Origin: Nyssa sinensis
Lineage: Eukaryota; Streptophyta; Magnoliopsida; Cornales; Nyssaceae
NCBI GenBank assembly: GCA_008638375.1
Contig: CM018052.1
Coordinates: 26,195,071-26,259,070, forward strand
Length of the DNA: 64,000 bases
Reading direction: 5' to 3'
How positions within the stretch are numbered: the stretch's first letter is position 1; every line of letters begins with the position of its first letter. Made by a program: the position numbers and the translations under genes. This document shows positions 1 to 11,749 of this stretch, in pieces. The notes under the pieces are model-generated. The model was not told the origin of the DNA. It did not search any database and saw only the letters and a program-made list of their open reading frames with translations.

Positions 1-428
1 TAAAATAAAAGATTAGGGCAAGAGGGCAATTGACCTCATTGGCCTTCATTGGTCCGTCCCTACACACATATACACGACACTAATGGTAATGGTATGTAAT
101 TAAGATCAAGTAAACATCAATTCTGCTGTATAATTTAAGAAACTTTGACTAAATTTGTCCAAGTTATGGGCCAATTTGTATATTAATTTGGCCGTTAATG
201 AAGACAATGGAAGGACACAGGCTAACTTTTCGGAGTTTTAAATGTGCTGTGGTGGTCAGCTGTAAATCAGTACTCTATGTCATGAAATCTTCTTGGTTAA
301 CATAAAAAGAAAAAACTTAAGACTACCATTGTAGTTACAGATTTGAGGGAATAATTTTTTTTTAAAAAGTGTCAACGGCCAACAATACATATGAATAAAT
401 TAAAGCAGTTCATTATTTCCCAAGTCAG
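1..428 (+). other. 5' flank of the lipase gene
   Basis: AT-rich sequence with no ORF, repeat or recognised domain. It is upstream of the lipase gene and probably holds its proximal promoter. I see no further element that I can assign with confidence. Confidence 0.5.
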
Positions 429-436
429 TATATAAA
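429..436 (+). promoter_or_regulatory. TATA box of the lipase gene
   Basis: TATATAAA at 429-436. Plant transcripts usually begin about 30 bp downstream, here near 460-468. That places the ATG at 441 upstream of the likely transcription start. It argues for translation from a later ATG, and 525 fits the protein family best. The transcription start itself is inferred. Confidence 0.6.
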
Positions 437-524
437 GCATATGCAACACAAGCCCATCTTTGCAAGTTTCATGTGGCGTATGAACCAAATGATGAATTGG
501 TGCAAAAAGAAGAACAAGAAAAAG

Positions 525-2281
525 ATGGATAGCAGTAGCACAGCTCAAAAATGGAGGCTTCTCGGCGGTGAGAAGAACTGGGAGTACCTATTGGACCCTC
601 TGGACATTGATCTTCGTCGATACATAATTCACTATGGGGAGATGGCTCAAGCAACCTATGACACCTTCATCTCCGACAAGGCATCGAGGTTTGCCGGAAG
701 TAGCCGATATACGAAAAAAGATCTCTTCTCTAAGGTGGGTATTGACAAAAACAATCCATTCAAGTATCGTGTCACAAAATATTTGTATGCAACATCATCA
801 ATCCCAGTCCCTGAGGCATTCATCGTAAAGTCATTTTCGAGGGAGGCTTGGAGCAAGGAATCAAACTGGATGGGGTATGTTGCTGTGGCCACAGATGAAG
901 GTAAGGCTGCGTTAGGGAGAAGAGATATTGTGATTGCTTGGAGAGGTACAATCCGGGCCTTGGAATGGGTTAGTGATTTTGAATTTCTTTGTGTCTCTTC
1001 TTCAAAAATTCTTGGAAATCAGCATGGTGACCCTAAGGTGCACCAGGGCTGGTACTCCATCTACACTTCAGATGATCCAAGATCACCATTCAATAAGACC
1101 AGTGTCAGAGACCAGGTGAGTTTTCATATAACAAAACATATATTTCTTTGTGCAATACTATTATAAGCTCGAGTTTATATAAAATATAATATTTTAATGA
1201 TTAGATAATATGAGATTTGAGTATTTATCCATTGTAACCGCTTTAGTTCTAATTTGTAGTTAAAACACCAGTTTCAATGAGTTTTTCTTTTTTTTTTTTA
1301 ATTTTAATTTTGTTTTGTATAGTCTAAAGTTTTTTTTTTTTGTGAAGGTTTTTGTTTTTTATTAGACTTCTTATCTAATGTGTAAACTTCTTTATATTAA
1401 TTAATTTAATTTAATTTATTATAAAAAATATCATCAATTTATATTAAATTTTTTTGTATCTTTAAATTATAATTTTACGATTGAACATAAGGGACATAAT
1501 TTGCTCTCCAAAAACTAATTTTCTAACTCCGTCCTTGATGATTAAAACACCAATCTCATATGAGTTAAAATTTACAGTATCATTAGACTATTCCTTAAGT
1601 TAGGACAAATAATATATATTGGAGATAATACCAAAGTTGAAGTTTTTTTATTTTTGTATTATAATTCAGGTTTTTGGGGAGGTTAGGAGGCTAGTGGAAG
1701 AATATAAGAACGAGGAAATCAGCATCACTATAACCGGCCACAGTTTGGGAGCAGCGGTTGCGACGCTCAATGCTGTTGACATAGTTACCAACAGCTTGAA
1801 CAGGCCAAAAGAGCAACCAAACAAGGCCTGTCCTGTCACAGCCATTGTATTTGCCAGCCCCCGCGTTGGAGACTCAGACTTCAAGAAGGTGTTCTCTGGA
1901 CTGAAAGATCTTCGAGTTTTACGCGTCCATAATGCCCGAGATGTTGTTCCAGACTACCCAGTGATAGGCTACTCCGATGTTGGAAATGAGTTAGCCATTG
2001 ATACAACCAAGTCCAGTTATTTGAAGAGTCCTGGAAATTTGGGAAGTTGGCATAACTTGGAGGCTTACTTGCATGGTGTTGCAGGAACACAAGGGTCCAA
2101 CGGAAGATTCAGATTGGAAGTTAATCGTGATATTGCACTGGTTAACAAATCAATTGATGCTTTGAAGGAAGAATATTGTGTACCTGATTCATGGTGGTGT
2201 GAGAAGAACAAAAGTATGGTTCAACAGGCGGATGGCTCTTGGAAGTTGATGGATCATGAGGAAGATGACTCTGATCTTTGA
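525..2281 (+). CDS. class-II phospholipase A1, DSEL/DAD1-like lipase (2 exons)
   Basis: Predicted sn-1 acyl hydrolase of glycerolipids, of the plant lipase class 3, phospholipase A1-II (DSEL-like) family; relatives are mostly cytosolic. Exon 1 is 525-1115 and exon 2 is 1670-2281. The phase-0 intron has a GTGAGT donor at 1116 and a TTCAG acceptor ending at 1669. The product is 400 aa, close to the usual ~400-420. Residues 20-60 carry the family hallmark [20 protein letters not shown]. An IAWRGT motif follows. The nucleophile elbow is GHSLG, with Ser near 222. The Asp lies in [10 protein letters not shown] (near 288), and the His in [13 protein letters not shown] (325 or 332). The C-terminus ends in the typical [13 protein letters not shown]. 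The frame is also open from ATGs at 441, 471 and 480, but 525 matches family N-termini and lies downstream of the inferred TSS. No signal or transit peptide is obvious. The gene looks intact and is the only one in the window. Confidence 0.93.
1116..1669 (+). other. intron of the lipase gene
   Basis: A 554-bp AT-rich intron with GT-AG borders. Removing it joins codon 197 (Gln) to codon 198 (Val) in frame and restores the continuous family alignment just before the nucleophile elbow. Confidence 0.9.
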
Positions 2282-2459
2282 ATTTCTGTTGTTGAGATTA
2301 TTATTAGAAGCTTAATCTGTGATGCCTGATTGTGGTTGTTTCTATACATTGATTTAACTTGGAACTGTTTCCAACCTAGCAGCATTTAGTAGTAAGATTA
2401 GTGTTTGGTTACTTTGTTGAATCAAAATCTTGTAAAACAAATCAACCAAACTCTATTGA

Positions 2460-2465
2460 AATAAA
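2460..2465 (+). terminator. poly(A) signal of the lipase gene
   Basis: AATAAA lies about 180 nt after the TGA stop at 2279-2281, a normal plant 3' UTR length. Other near-matches exist, so the actual cleavage site is inferred. Confidence 0.5.
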
Positions 2466-2636
2466 AAACAGCAATTCAATATCTCATGGCAAGCCCACGG
2501 CCTTCCCCCACTGTAGCGCCTTTGTCTTTTCTGATGGTAGGCTACTGTGTTGATTTTGAATGAAAAAATACAGGCAACAAAAGATGTATTTGGAGATGTG
2601 TTATACAAAACTTCAAAAGCAAACTAGTCACGGCTT

Positions 2637-2750
2637 GGGCTTGTTGTCTACAGTGCACACCACTCCTTATAATTTATATATATATATATATATGGGCTTG
2701 TTGTCTACAGTGCACACCACTCCTTTTATATATATATATATATATATAAA
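2637..2750. repeat. 57-bp tandem duplication with (TA)n
   Basis: GGGCTTGTTGTCTACAGTGC begins at 2637 and again at 2694. Each copy runs into a TA microsatellite. It lies at or near the outer edge of the copia 3' LTR. Confidence 0.85.
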
Positions 2751-2923
2751 TTATATAAAGTCTAATCTTAATACAATTAGAATTTTTAATTCTATTTAAA
2801 TTAATAATACTACTCTCACTAGGATAAAGACTCTTAATTCCATTGGGATAAAACATAACAAACCTAGCACTACCAGGACTCAACTTTAAGAGTCCTATTG
2901 AAACTATAGATTTAATTGGCTCA
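2693..2923 (-). repeat. putative 3' LTR of the copia element
   Basis: On the minus strand a purine run (AAGGGAGG, 2929-2936), suited to a polypurine tract, sits at the end of pol. It is followed by TGAGCCAATTAAATC, which could open the LTR, and the segment ends in ACAACAAGCCCA near 2693. No second LTR copy is in the window to confirm the limits, and the outer boundary could instead be near 2636. Confidence 0.4.
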
Positions 2924-4252
2924 TATTGCCTCCCTTAAACTAAGGTCTTCAAGCTTCACCATACCAAGTAATTTCTTTAACTTCAAAAAAGAATTTGTTT
3001 TGAGCGGCTTTGTAAAAATATCTGCAACTTGTTCTTCAAAATGACAAAATTTAACCTGGATCTCCTTGTCATTCACCAAGTCACGAATGAAGTGAAAATT
3101 ACTATCAATGTGCTTGCTTCTCCCATGAGAAACTGGATTCTTTGTCAATGCAATGGCTGACTTGTTATCACAAAATATTGTTATAGGATCATCTTGCTTA
3201 TGTTGTAGAATACCAAGCATTCGTCGTAACCAAACTGCTTGAGTAGTAGTATTCCCTGTTGCAATATACTCTGCCTCTGCTGTTGAAAGAGCAACAATCT
3301 GCTATTTTTTAGAAGACCAAGAAAATACACTAGAACCAAGATGAAAGACATATCCTGAAATACTCTTTCGCATCTCAGTATCTCCTGCCCAATCACTATC
3401 AGAATATCCAAAAAGTTCCAAATTGTTAGAGGATGAATAAAAAATACCATTACATTGCGTACCTCGAATGTATCGCAAAATCCGTTTAGTAGCTTGCAAG
3501 TGAGATTGATGTGGAGTCTCCATAAATCTGCTAATCAACCCAACACCAAACACAATATCTAGCCTAGTATAGGTCAAATATCTCAAGCTTCCTATCAACC
3601 TTTTAAAGTAGGTTGGATTCACAAGATCACCTGTACCATCTCTCACCAACTTCAACCTCTCCCCAACTGAAGTCAAAATCGGATTGGACTTGTCCATCCT
3701 GAACCTTTTCAAAATATCACTGGCATACTTTTTATGTGAATTAAAAATTCCACCATTTGTTTGAACAACTTCAATGCTAAGAAAATAAGACATTAGTCCC
3801 ATATCTGTCATATCAAAGTGAGCTATCATAGCCTCCCTGAATTCTAAAATTAATTTTGGATTATTGCCAGTAAAAATCAAATCATCAACATATAAGCACA
3901 CAATAAGAATATCACCATGTGAATTAGACTTGACATATAAAGTATGCTCATAAGGACATCTCTCAAAATCATGCTCAACAAAATAAGAATCAATGCGTGT
4001 ATATCATGCTCTAGGCGCTTGCTTCAATCCATACAAGACCTTATTCAATTTAAAGACTTTGTTTTCATGTCCTTTTATCATATAGCTGGTAGGTTGCTCA
4101 ACATAAACTTCTTCTTTAAGTACACCATTCAAAAATGCAGATTTAACATCCATTTGAAAAATTCTCCAATTATTTTGAGCAACAAGAGAAACAAACATAC
4201 AAGCTATATCAAGTCTAGCAACAGGAGCAAACACCTCAAAATAATCAATACC
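2921..4252 (-). pseudogene. copia pol: reverse transcriptase and RNase H part
   Basis: Decayed RT (RVT_2 type) and RNase H. From right to left it shows FAPVARLD, then FQMDVKSAFLNG, VYGLKQAPRA-like text (here VLYGLKQAPRA), and the catalytic CLYVDDLIFTGN with its YVDD box. RNase H motifs follow: SDSDWAGD, SGYVFHLGS, WSSKK and CDNKSAIALTKNP with HIDSNFHFIRD. The C-terminus is VADIFTKPLKTNSF, as in plant copia elements. Two in-frame stops interrupt it: TGA at 4004-4006, where family members have Trp, and TAG at 3302-3304, where Gln is expected. The rest stays in one frame. The stop at 2921-2923 is the normal end of pol. Confidence 0.95.
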
Positions 4253-4257
4253 TGGCT
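4253..4257. repeat. target-site duplication TGGCT (left)
   Basis: TGGCT at 4253-4257 matches TGGCT at 8219-8223. Both flank the TG...CA ends of the inserted LTR, and the copia reading frame resumes across them. Confidence 0.95.
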
Positions 4258-4922
4258 TGTCACACCCCGAATTTTCGCGAACCTAGGAGTGAGTGTAACA
4301 AAACTAAAAGAAAATAAAATAAGGATAATCTAATGGGTTCAACTCAAACTCACATTCATTTCCTTCAATGTACATCCATGTAAAGCACATGCAATAAAAA
4401 CATTCTACATGTCATTCGGGCTTAAACCCTACATCACAAAATATGCCCCCACGGGCCAAATATCCTCATAAGCTCATATCTCCTCCACTCTGCAAGACTT
4501 CCTCAAGTCTCAAGTGCCGAGAACGTCATCTGTAATGTGTTATCCCACGAATGGGTCAGCTCAACTGCTGGTTTAATATAATGCTAATGCAAGGAACAAA
4601 ATTAAGGACGTGTCATGTGCAAGTGTACATTTATATCTACATGTCATTCAATATCATCAAACAATGTACTAGCAATAATCTATGTGTCATCTAACTCATT
4701 AACATAATCTAAGGCGTGGCATGTGCGAGTGTACATTCATTTCTATATGCCTTTCTAATCAACATACAATATACTGATTATATCCATAAAGCATCCGTGC
4801 AAATTCTATACTACATACATGAATTCATTAATACTATGGAATGAAAATATGCGCGACACATCCATACAACTCTACACCACACCCATATCAACTCTATGCC
4901 ATGTCAACTCTATGCCATGTCC

Positions 4923-5051
4923 ATGTCTCATTTTTGGAACGCATCCGATAGAACCTGAGTACCAATAAAATGTCTCGTTTTCGGAACACATTCGATGGAA
5001 GCTGAGTACCATGTCTCGTTTTCGGAACACATCCGATGGAAGCTGAGTACT
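4923..5051 (+). repeat. ~41-47 bp tandem repeat in family-A LTR
   Basis: TGTCTC...GGAACACATCCGATGGAAGC...GAGTACC recurs at about 4924, 4971 and 5012. The same unit is amplified at 42705-42875 in copy 4. Confidence 0.85.
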
Positions 5052-7263
5052 ATGTATGACTCACTTTACGGACCTTCCCCGACGGCCTGAGTAACCACGT
5101 ATGCACAACACCAAGTGCTCAACCCACACTATGCTTTCAATGAATCACACCATGCCAATATGCTTTGATTCCACCATGCAATAATACAATCTCAGATAAG
5201 CAGTTTAGCAACACATGGAGTATGTTTTTAAACAATGTATTCCACTTAAAGCAATCACAACATCTAAATAACAAAACCTCTTCCACATGAATGTATGCAT
5301 TACATGGTCAACGAAAACACATACTCAAGTCATGTGTTCACAATCTTAACAACTCTCCAAAAATATAAATCACGTACAGCCCAACACATAGAATAAGTCA
5401 TGTCTCTATGAAGCAGCAAGAAACACATAAGCAACGTAAACAATTAACTCAAGGTTTCTTTTCTTTAAAGCAACGTTCCTTACATGATTTTCTAACATCA
5501 AACAAATAAATATATGATTCATTCAATCAATATGCAATCATTCCTAAACTTAATCCTATTCCTTACTTAGCACAATATATCATACCTGACTAAGGCGTGT
5601 CTCAACCCTAGGAAGCTGTGTCCACTACGCAGTCCAATCAACCAGTGAGAACGCAGTCCTCATTACTGTATCTGCAATGAGGGTCAACTCACTTTCTCCT
5701 TTCCTTTTAGTGTTCCTTTGGAGAATTTGCAGTCAAGTGTCACAAGCCCCTAATCACGTGCCTCACTCTGGCCTTTAACTGGTTAGCCATCTCTCTCCTG
5801 AGGAACTACATTTGTTTGCCCAACCAATTTTCTATACTGAACCTCTAAAACAATCCCTTTAAGTCTATTCCTATATCATGACATAACACCCCCAATAGAG
5901 CAGCTCACTCCACCCTCAAAGCATCATCATCCAATGATCAATATGCCCAACGTAATTCATCCCTCGCAGCGAACTGTTTCCAGCAAGGAATTGGTGTCGC
6001 TGTGCTGATTGGTGGTGAATGCCACAACAGCTTCCTCGAGTGACCCTGCTCAATAACTTGCCTATTCTTTTGAAGGGCCAAATTAACTTGAAAAGGATGC
6101 CCCAAAATACAAGAAGTTTCCCCTCTGTGACCTTTCTAGTTCAAAATAAAAATACAATTGCTTCTGGAGCTCCTACCTCATCTGTAGTCCTCTAAAAATC
6201 AAATGCACATAGGGATCACCGAATCCAGGAGTCACATCTTGACCCCCCCTAAACCAGACGGCTCAGGTCCATAAACTGCCACAGCAGGTGCTACAACAGC
6301 AGCTCCAATTGTTGCTCCTTTCTTTCTCCCTCAATTCAAACCACAAACAAATCAAGCTATACGACTAAAAACATCATCACTCAACTGCCCCTGGCTCAAC
6401 AACCGAACTCCTCCAAGCTCTGTACCCATGTTGCCATTTTCACCCAACTGGATCAGCGAACCTCCAAGAACCCATTGCAAGTTGTCTTCTATTAATCTCT
6501 CTAAAATTCCACTGAGAGGACCCCATAGAGGCTTGACAATCTAAAGATTTTGAATTGTTCCAACACCGCAACATCACTAGATCGTAGATCAACTTCAACA
6601 TTAAGACTAGTCACCAGATTTATTTACAGATCTAGTCGCTGCTCATTGTTGTTCATCATTGGTCGTTACTGAATCACAATCGCAACACTAGAAGATCCAT
6701 ATCAGCTACTGCTCAATCACAGAATCAAAACCATCGGGTCGTAATAAGTTACTACGATTCATCATCATCATTGACCTACCGCAAACCCTCGGTATTCCCA
6801 TTCCTCTGCTGCACCGCTACTGCCGTCTCACTTGAATCATCAACAAAACCATTTTCTGTTACCTTTTAATCATCCGATCAATTTTGTGGTACAATAGTCG
6901 ACCACTTGTACATCAAACAAGCATCGACATTTAGCATACATTGCAAGCAATGCATTTGCCATCAGAGATTCCATCTCCAATCCAGTAGTTTCTGAATATT
7001 ATTTCAAAGAAGAATCCAAAGGAAAAGTGTATCAATTGCTTTTCCCAAATTGCTTCAACCAAAGATATTTACATACATAAATCTGCCGCACTCACGTAAT
7101 GTATATGTATATAATATTTTCTCCCTGCACCGTTTGGTCCACCATTGCGGCACCCCCCTCACCTTTTCAATCTCTCTTTTTCTTTTCTCTTTTCCTTTCC
7201 TGCTACACACAACCTGCACCTACCTGTTGCACTCTAAAGTCTAAACCTGCACTCTACACACAC

Positions 7264-7303
<40 letters not shown>
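7264..7303. repeat. (TA)n microsatellite
   Basis: About 18 TA dinucleotides, followed by a short ACTAT repeat. It lies in a pyrimidine-rich, CA/TA-rich stretch (7130-7760) near the 3' part of the LTR. Confidence 0.95.
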
Positions 7304-7305
<2 letters not shown>

Positions 7306-8218
7306 TATACTATACTATACTAACCTGCTGCTACTTTCTTATAATAGTTATTGGTAGCCTGTACCGCACCATCACACACGCAACATATATACATAATTTA
7401 ATCTCCTGCTGCATCGCCCCTTGTGTGGACTTCCCATTTCTTTTTCTGTTTTCTTTTCTTTCCTGTCTCTTGTCTTACTTAAGATATTATATATTATATG
7501 TATGTTGTGTAAATGTCACACACACACACACACTTGTTCACGCATGGCACGACTGCTTTCTTTTCCTTTTTCTATTATCTCTTTTCTTTCTTTTCATGTT
7601 TCACTTGACATATTTTATATATTATATGTATATGTTGGAATCACACGCACACACTGCTCCACTCTTTTTCTTCAATTGCCTGCATACATGTATATAATAT
7701 ATAATTATTTAATGATATATATACACACACACACACACACATATATATATTTATATCTTACCATATCTTATTAGATTTCATAAAATATTAATTTACGAAT
7801 AACAGTAAATTTGGCTTAAAGCTGAGATCCGATATCATAATTATTTATTTTACCAATGTTGGTGCCTTAGTCATCTTTGCACAATTTTCATGATTATTTA
7901 ACTGTATCGATTTTAATATATTTTTGTTTTTTCATAAAATTTTAAATTATAACTTGCCAATAAAGCTGGGAATTTATTCTGCCATCATTGAGTCCCTGTT
8001 AATGACTTATTTATTTTCATATAACTTTCATAATTAATTATTCGCATTAGTCCATTTGTCCATCTTGGCACTCGGTTGACTGAACCGGTTAATTTTTGAG
8101 CCTAAATTATTTTTAATGGTCCAGACTAATTTTATATTTTCTAATAATTAGTCCTATCATGGCTTACAGCCTTATCGACAAAACGAAAAATTTACCCTCA
8201 ATTTTCCAGGTCTCTACA

Positions 8219-8992
8219 TGGCTTTTGTTTGTAACCCTTAGCCACCAATCTTGCTTTAAAGCGATCTACCTTACCATTGAGCCTGTACTTTGTCTTGTAC
8301 ACCCACTCACGCCAATTGGTTTCTTACTACTAGGAAGCGTAGTAAGTTGCCATGTCTTGTTCTTCTTAATTGCATGGATTCTCATCATCCATGGCTTTAA
8401 TCCAATGATCATCACGAGAGGCTTCTTCAAAAGTCACTGGATTACAATCTGTGAATAAAGCAAAATTCACCAAATCTTCATTAGTTGGTTCATTATCACT
8501 ACCAACAACATAATCCTATAAGCGAGTAGGCAAGTGGCGCTGGCGTTGAGGACGCTTGGAGGACTCTGCATGAGGTGATGACACATCTGAAGATGGAGGA
8601 TCACTAATCTGAGGCTCACTCTGTATTTCAATCTCCAGATCTGTATTCTTAAAAGTTAAAGCTGGCTGGATTTGATCATTCTGAGACCAATCCCAAACTC
8701 CTTGCTCATCAAAAGTCACATCACGACTGATAATCACCTTATCTGTTATTGGATTATACAACTTGTAGGCTTTTGACAGTTGACTATAGCCAATGAAAAT
8801 ACACTTTTCACCTTTATCATCAAGTTTCTTTCTTAGATAATCTGGCACATGAGCATATGCAGTGCATCCAAACACCCTTAGGTGTTTAATAACACGTTTC
8901 TGTCCACTCCAAGCTTCCTACGAGGTTTTGTTAGAAACACTTCTAGTAGGGCACATATTTAAAACATAAATAGCATAAGCAACCGCTTAAGC
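8219..8992 (-). pseudogene. copia pol: integrase C-terminus to RT start
   Basis: Contains FGCTAYAHVPDYLRKKLDD (the conserved segment after the integrase core), IFIGYSQLSKAYKLYNP, a Ser/Pro/Glu-rich linker with RPQRQRHLPTRL, then VDRFKARLVAKGYKQKP just before the insertion point. Stops are TAA at 8987-8989, TAG at 8918-8920 and TAG at 8516-8518. A +1 base change near 8382 and a -1 change near 8312 throw roughly 70 bp out of frame and then restore it. Confidence 0.93.
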
Positions 8993-9997
8993 CTAAAATC
9001 CTTTAGGCAAATTTTTAAATTTCAACATGCATCTAACCATATCCATAACAGTTCTATTCTTTCTTTTCGCCACTCCGTTTTGCTGTGGAGTATATCTAGT
9101 AGTCAACTGATGTCTAATACCAAGTTTCTCCAAAAAATCATCACAAACAAGATACTCTATACCTCTATCAGTTTTCAAAGTTTTAATTTGAGATCCACTT
9201 CGCCTTTCAACATAAGCCTTTAATTTTTTAAAAGTATCACAAGCATCAGATTTATGTTGCAAAAAATAAACCCATGCTTTTCTGCTAAAGTCATCAATGA
9301 AAGTAATAAAGTACTTATTACCACCATTTGAAGGTACCTCCACTGAGCACAAATTTGAGTGTATAAACTCCAAAGGCCTCTTGGCTTTCCATGAATTTCC
9401 TGTAAGAAAAACATTTTTATGTTTCTTTCCCATAACACAAGTTTCACAAACTATATTTGGGATATCAATAGCAGGAAAACCAGAAACCCAATGTTTTATA
9501 GCAAAGAAATTAAGACTGCCAAAATTTACATGCCCAAAACGCATATGCCATAACCAACTATCATCATCAATCATAGAACTAAAGCAAGGTAAATTCTCAC
9601 ATTTAATACTCAATGGAAATAAACGATTTGGAGTCATGTTTACCTTTGCTATTAGCCCCATACGATCATCATTGATTGTGCAAACTCCATGGTGGATTCG
9701 CATATCATAACCTCTCTTTGAAAGTTGCCCCATACTTAACAAATTTTGTTGCAAACCTGGTACATAAAACACATCTGAAATATACTTGTGAGACCCATTC
9801 TTCAATCTGATTACTATTCTACCTTTACCCATCACAGGTATCTTTGAATTATTCTTAAACTTTACCTCTGATCGAACGCACTCATCTAAATCAGAAAACA
9901 TGTCTTTCTTACCACACATGTGATTACTACAGCCAATATCCAAATACAACTTAGCACCATTATCATTATCCACAACATTATAAGCCATTAACACAAT
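8993..9997 (-). pseudogene. copia pol: protease and integrase core
   Basis: The protease motif appears as LYLDIGCSNHMCG, where copia proteases have D-(S/T)-G-C-S-x-H: Asp-Ile-Gly replaces Asp-Ser/Thr-Gly. GAG_pre-integrase follows (LWHMRFGHVNFGSL, with CETCVMGKKHK completing the HHCC zinc site). The integrase core has FIDDFSRKAWVYFL, TDRGIEYL and TPQQNGVAKRKNRTVMDMVR. In TPQQNGVAKRKN the usual catalytic Glu (QNGVAERKN) is Lys, which would abolish integration. It ends at TAG 8993-8995 (Trp in relatives). The next upstream stop is TAG at 9998-10000. Confidence 0.95.
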
Positions 9998-10452
9998 CTA
10001 TACTTCATTATTACCACCAGGATTATTTTCAGCAACATTAGCTTGATGATCTCTATTATTCGGCCTTCTAGTTCTGCAATAAGACTTTTTATGCCCAAAC
10101 TTGCCACAATTAAAACATTGAATATTGGATTTATGAGATTGTGGATTAGAATTGTTATTGTCCCCTCTTTTTGGACTGGTTTGTGCTACCAATTATTATT
10201 CTGCTACTGATTATTGTTCTGCCACTGGTTGCCTCTGCCTCTCCCTCCACCAGATCTGTTTTGCCCATTATTGCCTCTGCCTCCTCTATTGGTGTGATTC
10301 TGCCTTCTATTCTAGTAGCCTTGAAAACGTTGATTAAATCCTGCATTATTTTGCGACTCGCCTTTTTCATTCTTAAAATTTAATTGAGCTTGCAAGGCTT
10401 CCTCAACTGAATTTTTTGATCTCTCATTCAAGCGTTGTTCATGAACGGTCAA
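9998..10452 (-). pseudogene. copia gag C-terminus with zinc knuckle
   Basis: The CCHC knuckle CFNCGKFGHKKSYC (CX2CX4HX4C) is intact at about 10110-10070. Upstream is an Asn/Gly/Arg-rich stretch and the segment HEQRLNERSKNSVEEALQ, known from copia gag proteins. The upstream part is in a different frame from the knuckle (one indel near 10190) and has further stops where Gln or Trp codons are expected. It ends abruptly at the family-B LTR boundary (10453). Confidence 0.88.
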
Positions 10453-11489
10453 TGTCACATCCCGAACCCCACCCTACGCGGATGTCGAGGACGTGATGCC
10501 AGTTAGCCGCCACGCGACCAACCGAAGGCAATTTCTGAACTTTCTAGTGAATTGCACTCCGACTGTAGGGTCAGATGCAGCGGAATTTAAAAATTTTCTT
10601 TTTTTTTTTCTTTTTATCACGGGAATGCAACTCATGTATCCACCGTAGGATATGTATCACACAGAGCAAGTCTAAAATCCAACAACTAACAACTCAACCT
10701 CAGAGCATATCTATAATTCGACATATAACAACAGAGCAGAACTATAATCTCTAGAGTACCGTTTAAATCCATGAGCCATATCTATATTCAGTACATATTA
10801 GTCAAGTCAGTCGTATTATATCACTCACCTGATTAAACAGATTCAATCCTCAGTAATCCAGTCTCCACAGATCAGTGCCATCAGATCCAACAGATATTAT
10901 TCCTGAAAAATGTTAGGGAATGGGGTGAGCTTCGAAAAGCCCAATGAGTAACACAGATTCCCTGTCATGGGTTTCAAACCATTGTTGTTTGCAAAGCACA
11001 AGGGTAGTTCAGTTGTTTCTAAAATAGCAGTTTTATGAATCTACTTTAAATGCAGTTTCAGTAGAATAAAGCAGAACTGAACAAAATAAAACAACAGATC
11101 GGGACAGACAGAACATAACAGACCATATCAAGTATAACCGTACAGAACAGAACACAACAGGTCAGGACGAAGCAGAACCGAGCAGAGCAGGACATAACAA
11201 ATCAGAACAGGACGAAACAAAGCACAACAAATCAAAACAGAATAGTAAATGGTGCCAATATATCAATCAGAGACAAACAGGTCAGAATAGAACGGGTCAG
11301 AATAAAACGGGTCGAAATAGAACAGGTCAGAACGGATCACAATAAAACATAATAGAACGGAATGGAACAGAACATAACAAGTCATAACCGAACAGAACGG
11401 AATAGGTCATAGCAAATCATAACCGAACAGAATGGAATAAAACATAACAAATCAGAATAAAATAGAACAGAACATAACAGAACGGAGCG

Positions 11490-11735
11490 GAAACAATATG
11501 TCAATCAGAGATACAGGTATCTCATCAACAGAACGGAACAAGACAAAACTGAGTGGAAACAGTATATCAATCAAGGGTACATGTATATCATCAATGGAAC
11601 GGAACAAGACAAAACTGAGTGGAAACAGTATATCAATCAAGGATACATGTATATCATCAACGGAACGGAACAAGACAGAACTGGGTGGAAACAGTATATT
11701 AATCAAGGATACAAGTATATCATCAACGAAACGAA
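11490..11735 (+). repeat. 66-bp tandem repeat (about 3.5 copies)
   Basis: GAGTGGAAACAGTATATCAA recurs at 11551 and 11617 and again in the next unit. 66 is a multiple of three, so frames stay open across the repeats on both strands. These open frames have no recognisable domain. Confidence 0.9.
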
Positions 11736-11749
11736 ACGAATCAATATCA

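Larger units (their letters stand above)
4258..8218 (+). mobile_element. giant solo LTR, family A copy 1
   Basis: Starts TGTCACACCCCGAATTTTCG and ends TTTTCCAGGTCTCTACA, with perfect 5-bp duplications (TGGCT). The length of 3,961 bp holds no coding sequence that I recognise. The ends, TG...CA, are those of an LTR. Because both ends pair with one TSD and no gag or pol lies between, I read it as a solo LTR left by LTR-LTR recombination, or as a non-autonomous derivative. It shares blocks with copies at 18343 and 41925 (for example GTCATTCGGGCTTAA, and the repeated CTCGTTTTCGGAACACATCC). Confidence 0.9.
2693..10452 (-). mobile_element. Ty1/copia retrotransposon, decayed and interrupted
   Basis: Reading the minus strand from right to left gives gag zinc knuckle, protease, integrase, RT and RNase H: the copia order (integrase before RT). 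The element is interrupted by the LTR at 4258-8218. Its gag 5' part is cut at 10453 by a family-B LTR. The 5' LTR, PBS and gag N-terminus are not found in the window, so it is either truncated or continues past rearranged sequence. Most pol pieces share one reading frame; the element is inactive through several nonsense codons, listed with its parts. Confidence 0.93.

Noticed and set aside
8159..8458. Plus-strand open frame of 99 codons
   Set aside because: It overlaps the end of the inserted LTR and the antisense of copia pol, so it is a shadow.
9297..9710. Plus-strand open frame of 137 codons
   Set aside because: Antisense shadow of the copia integrase/protease region.
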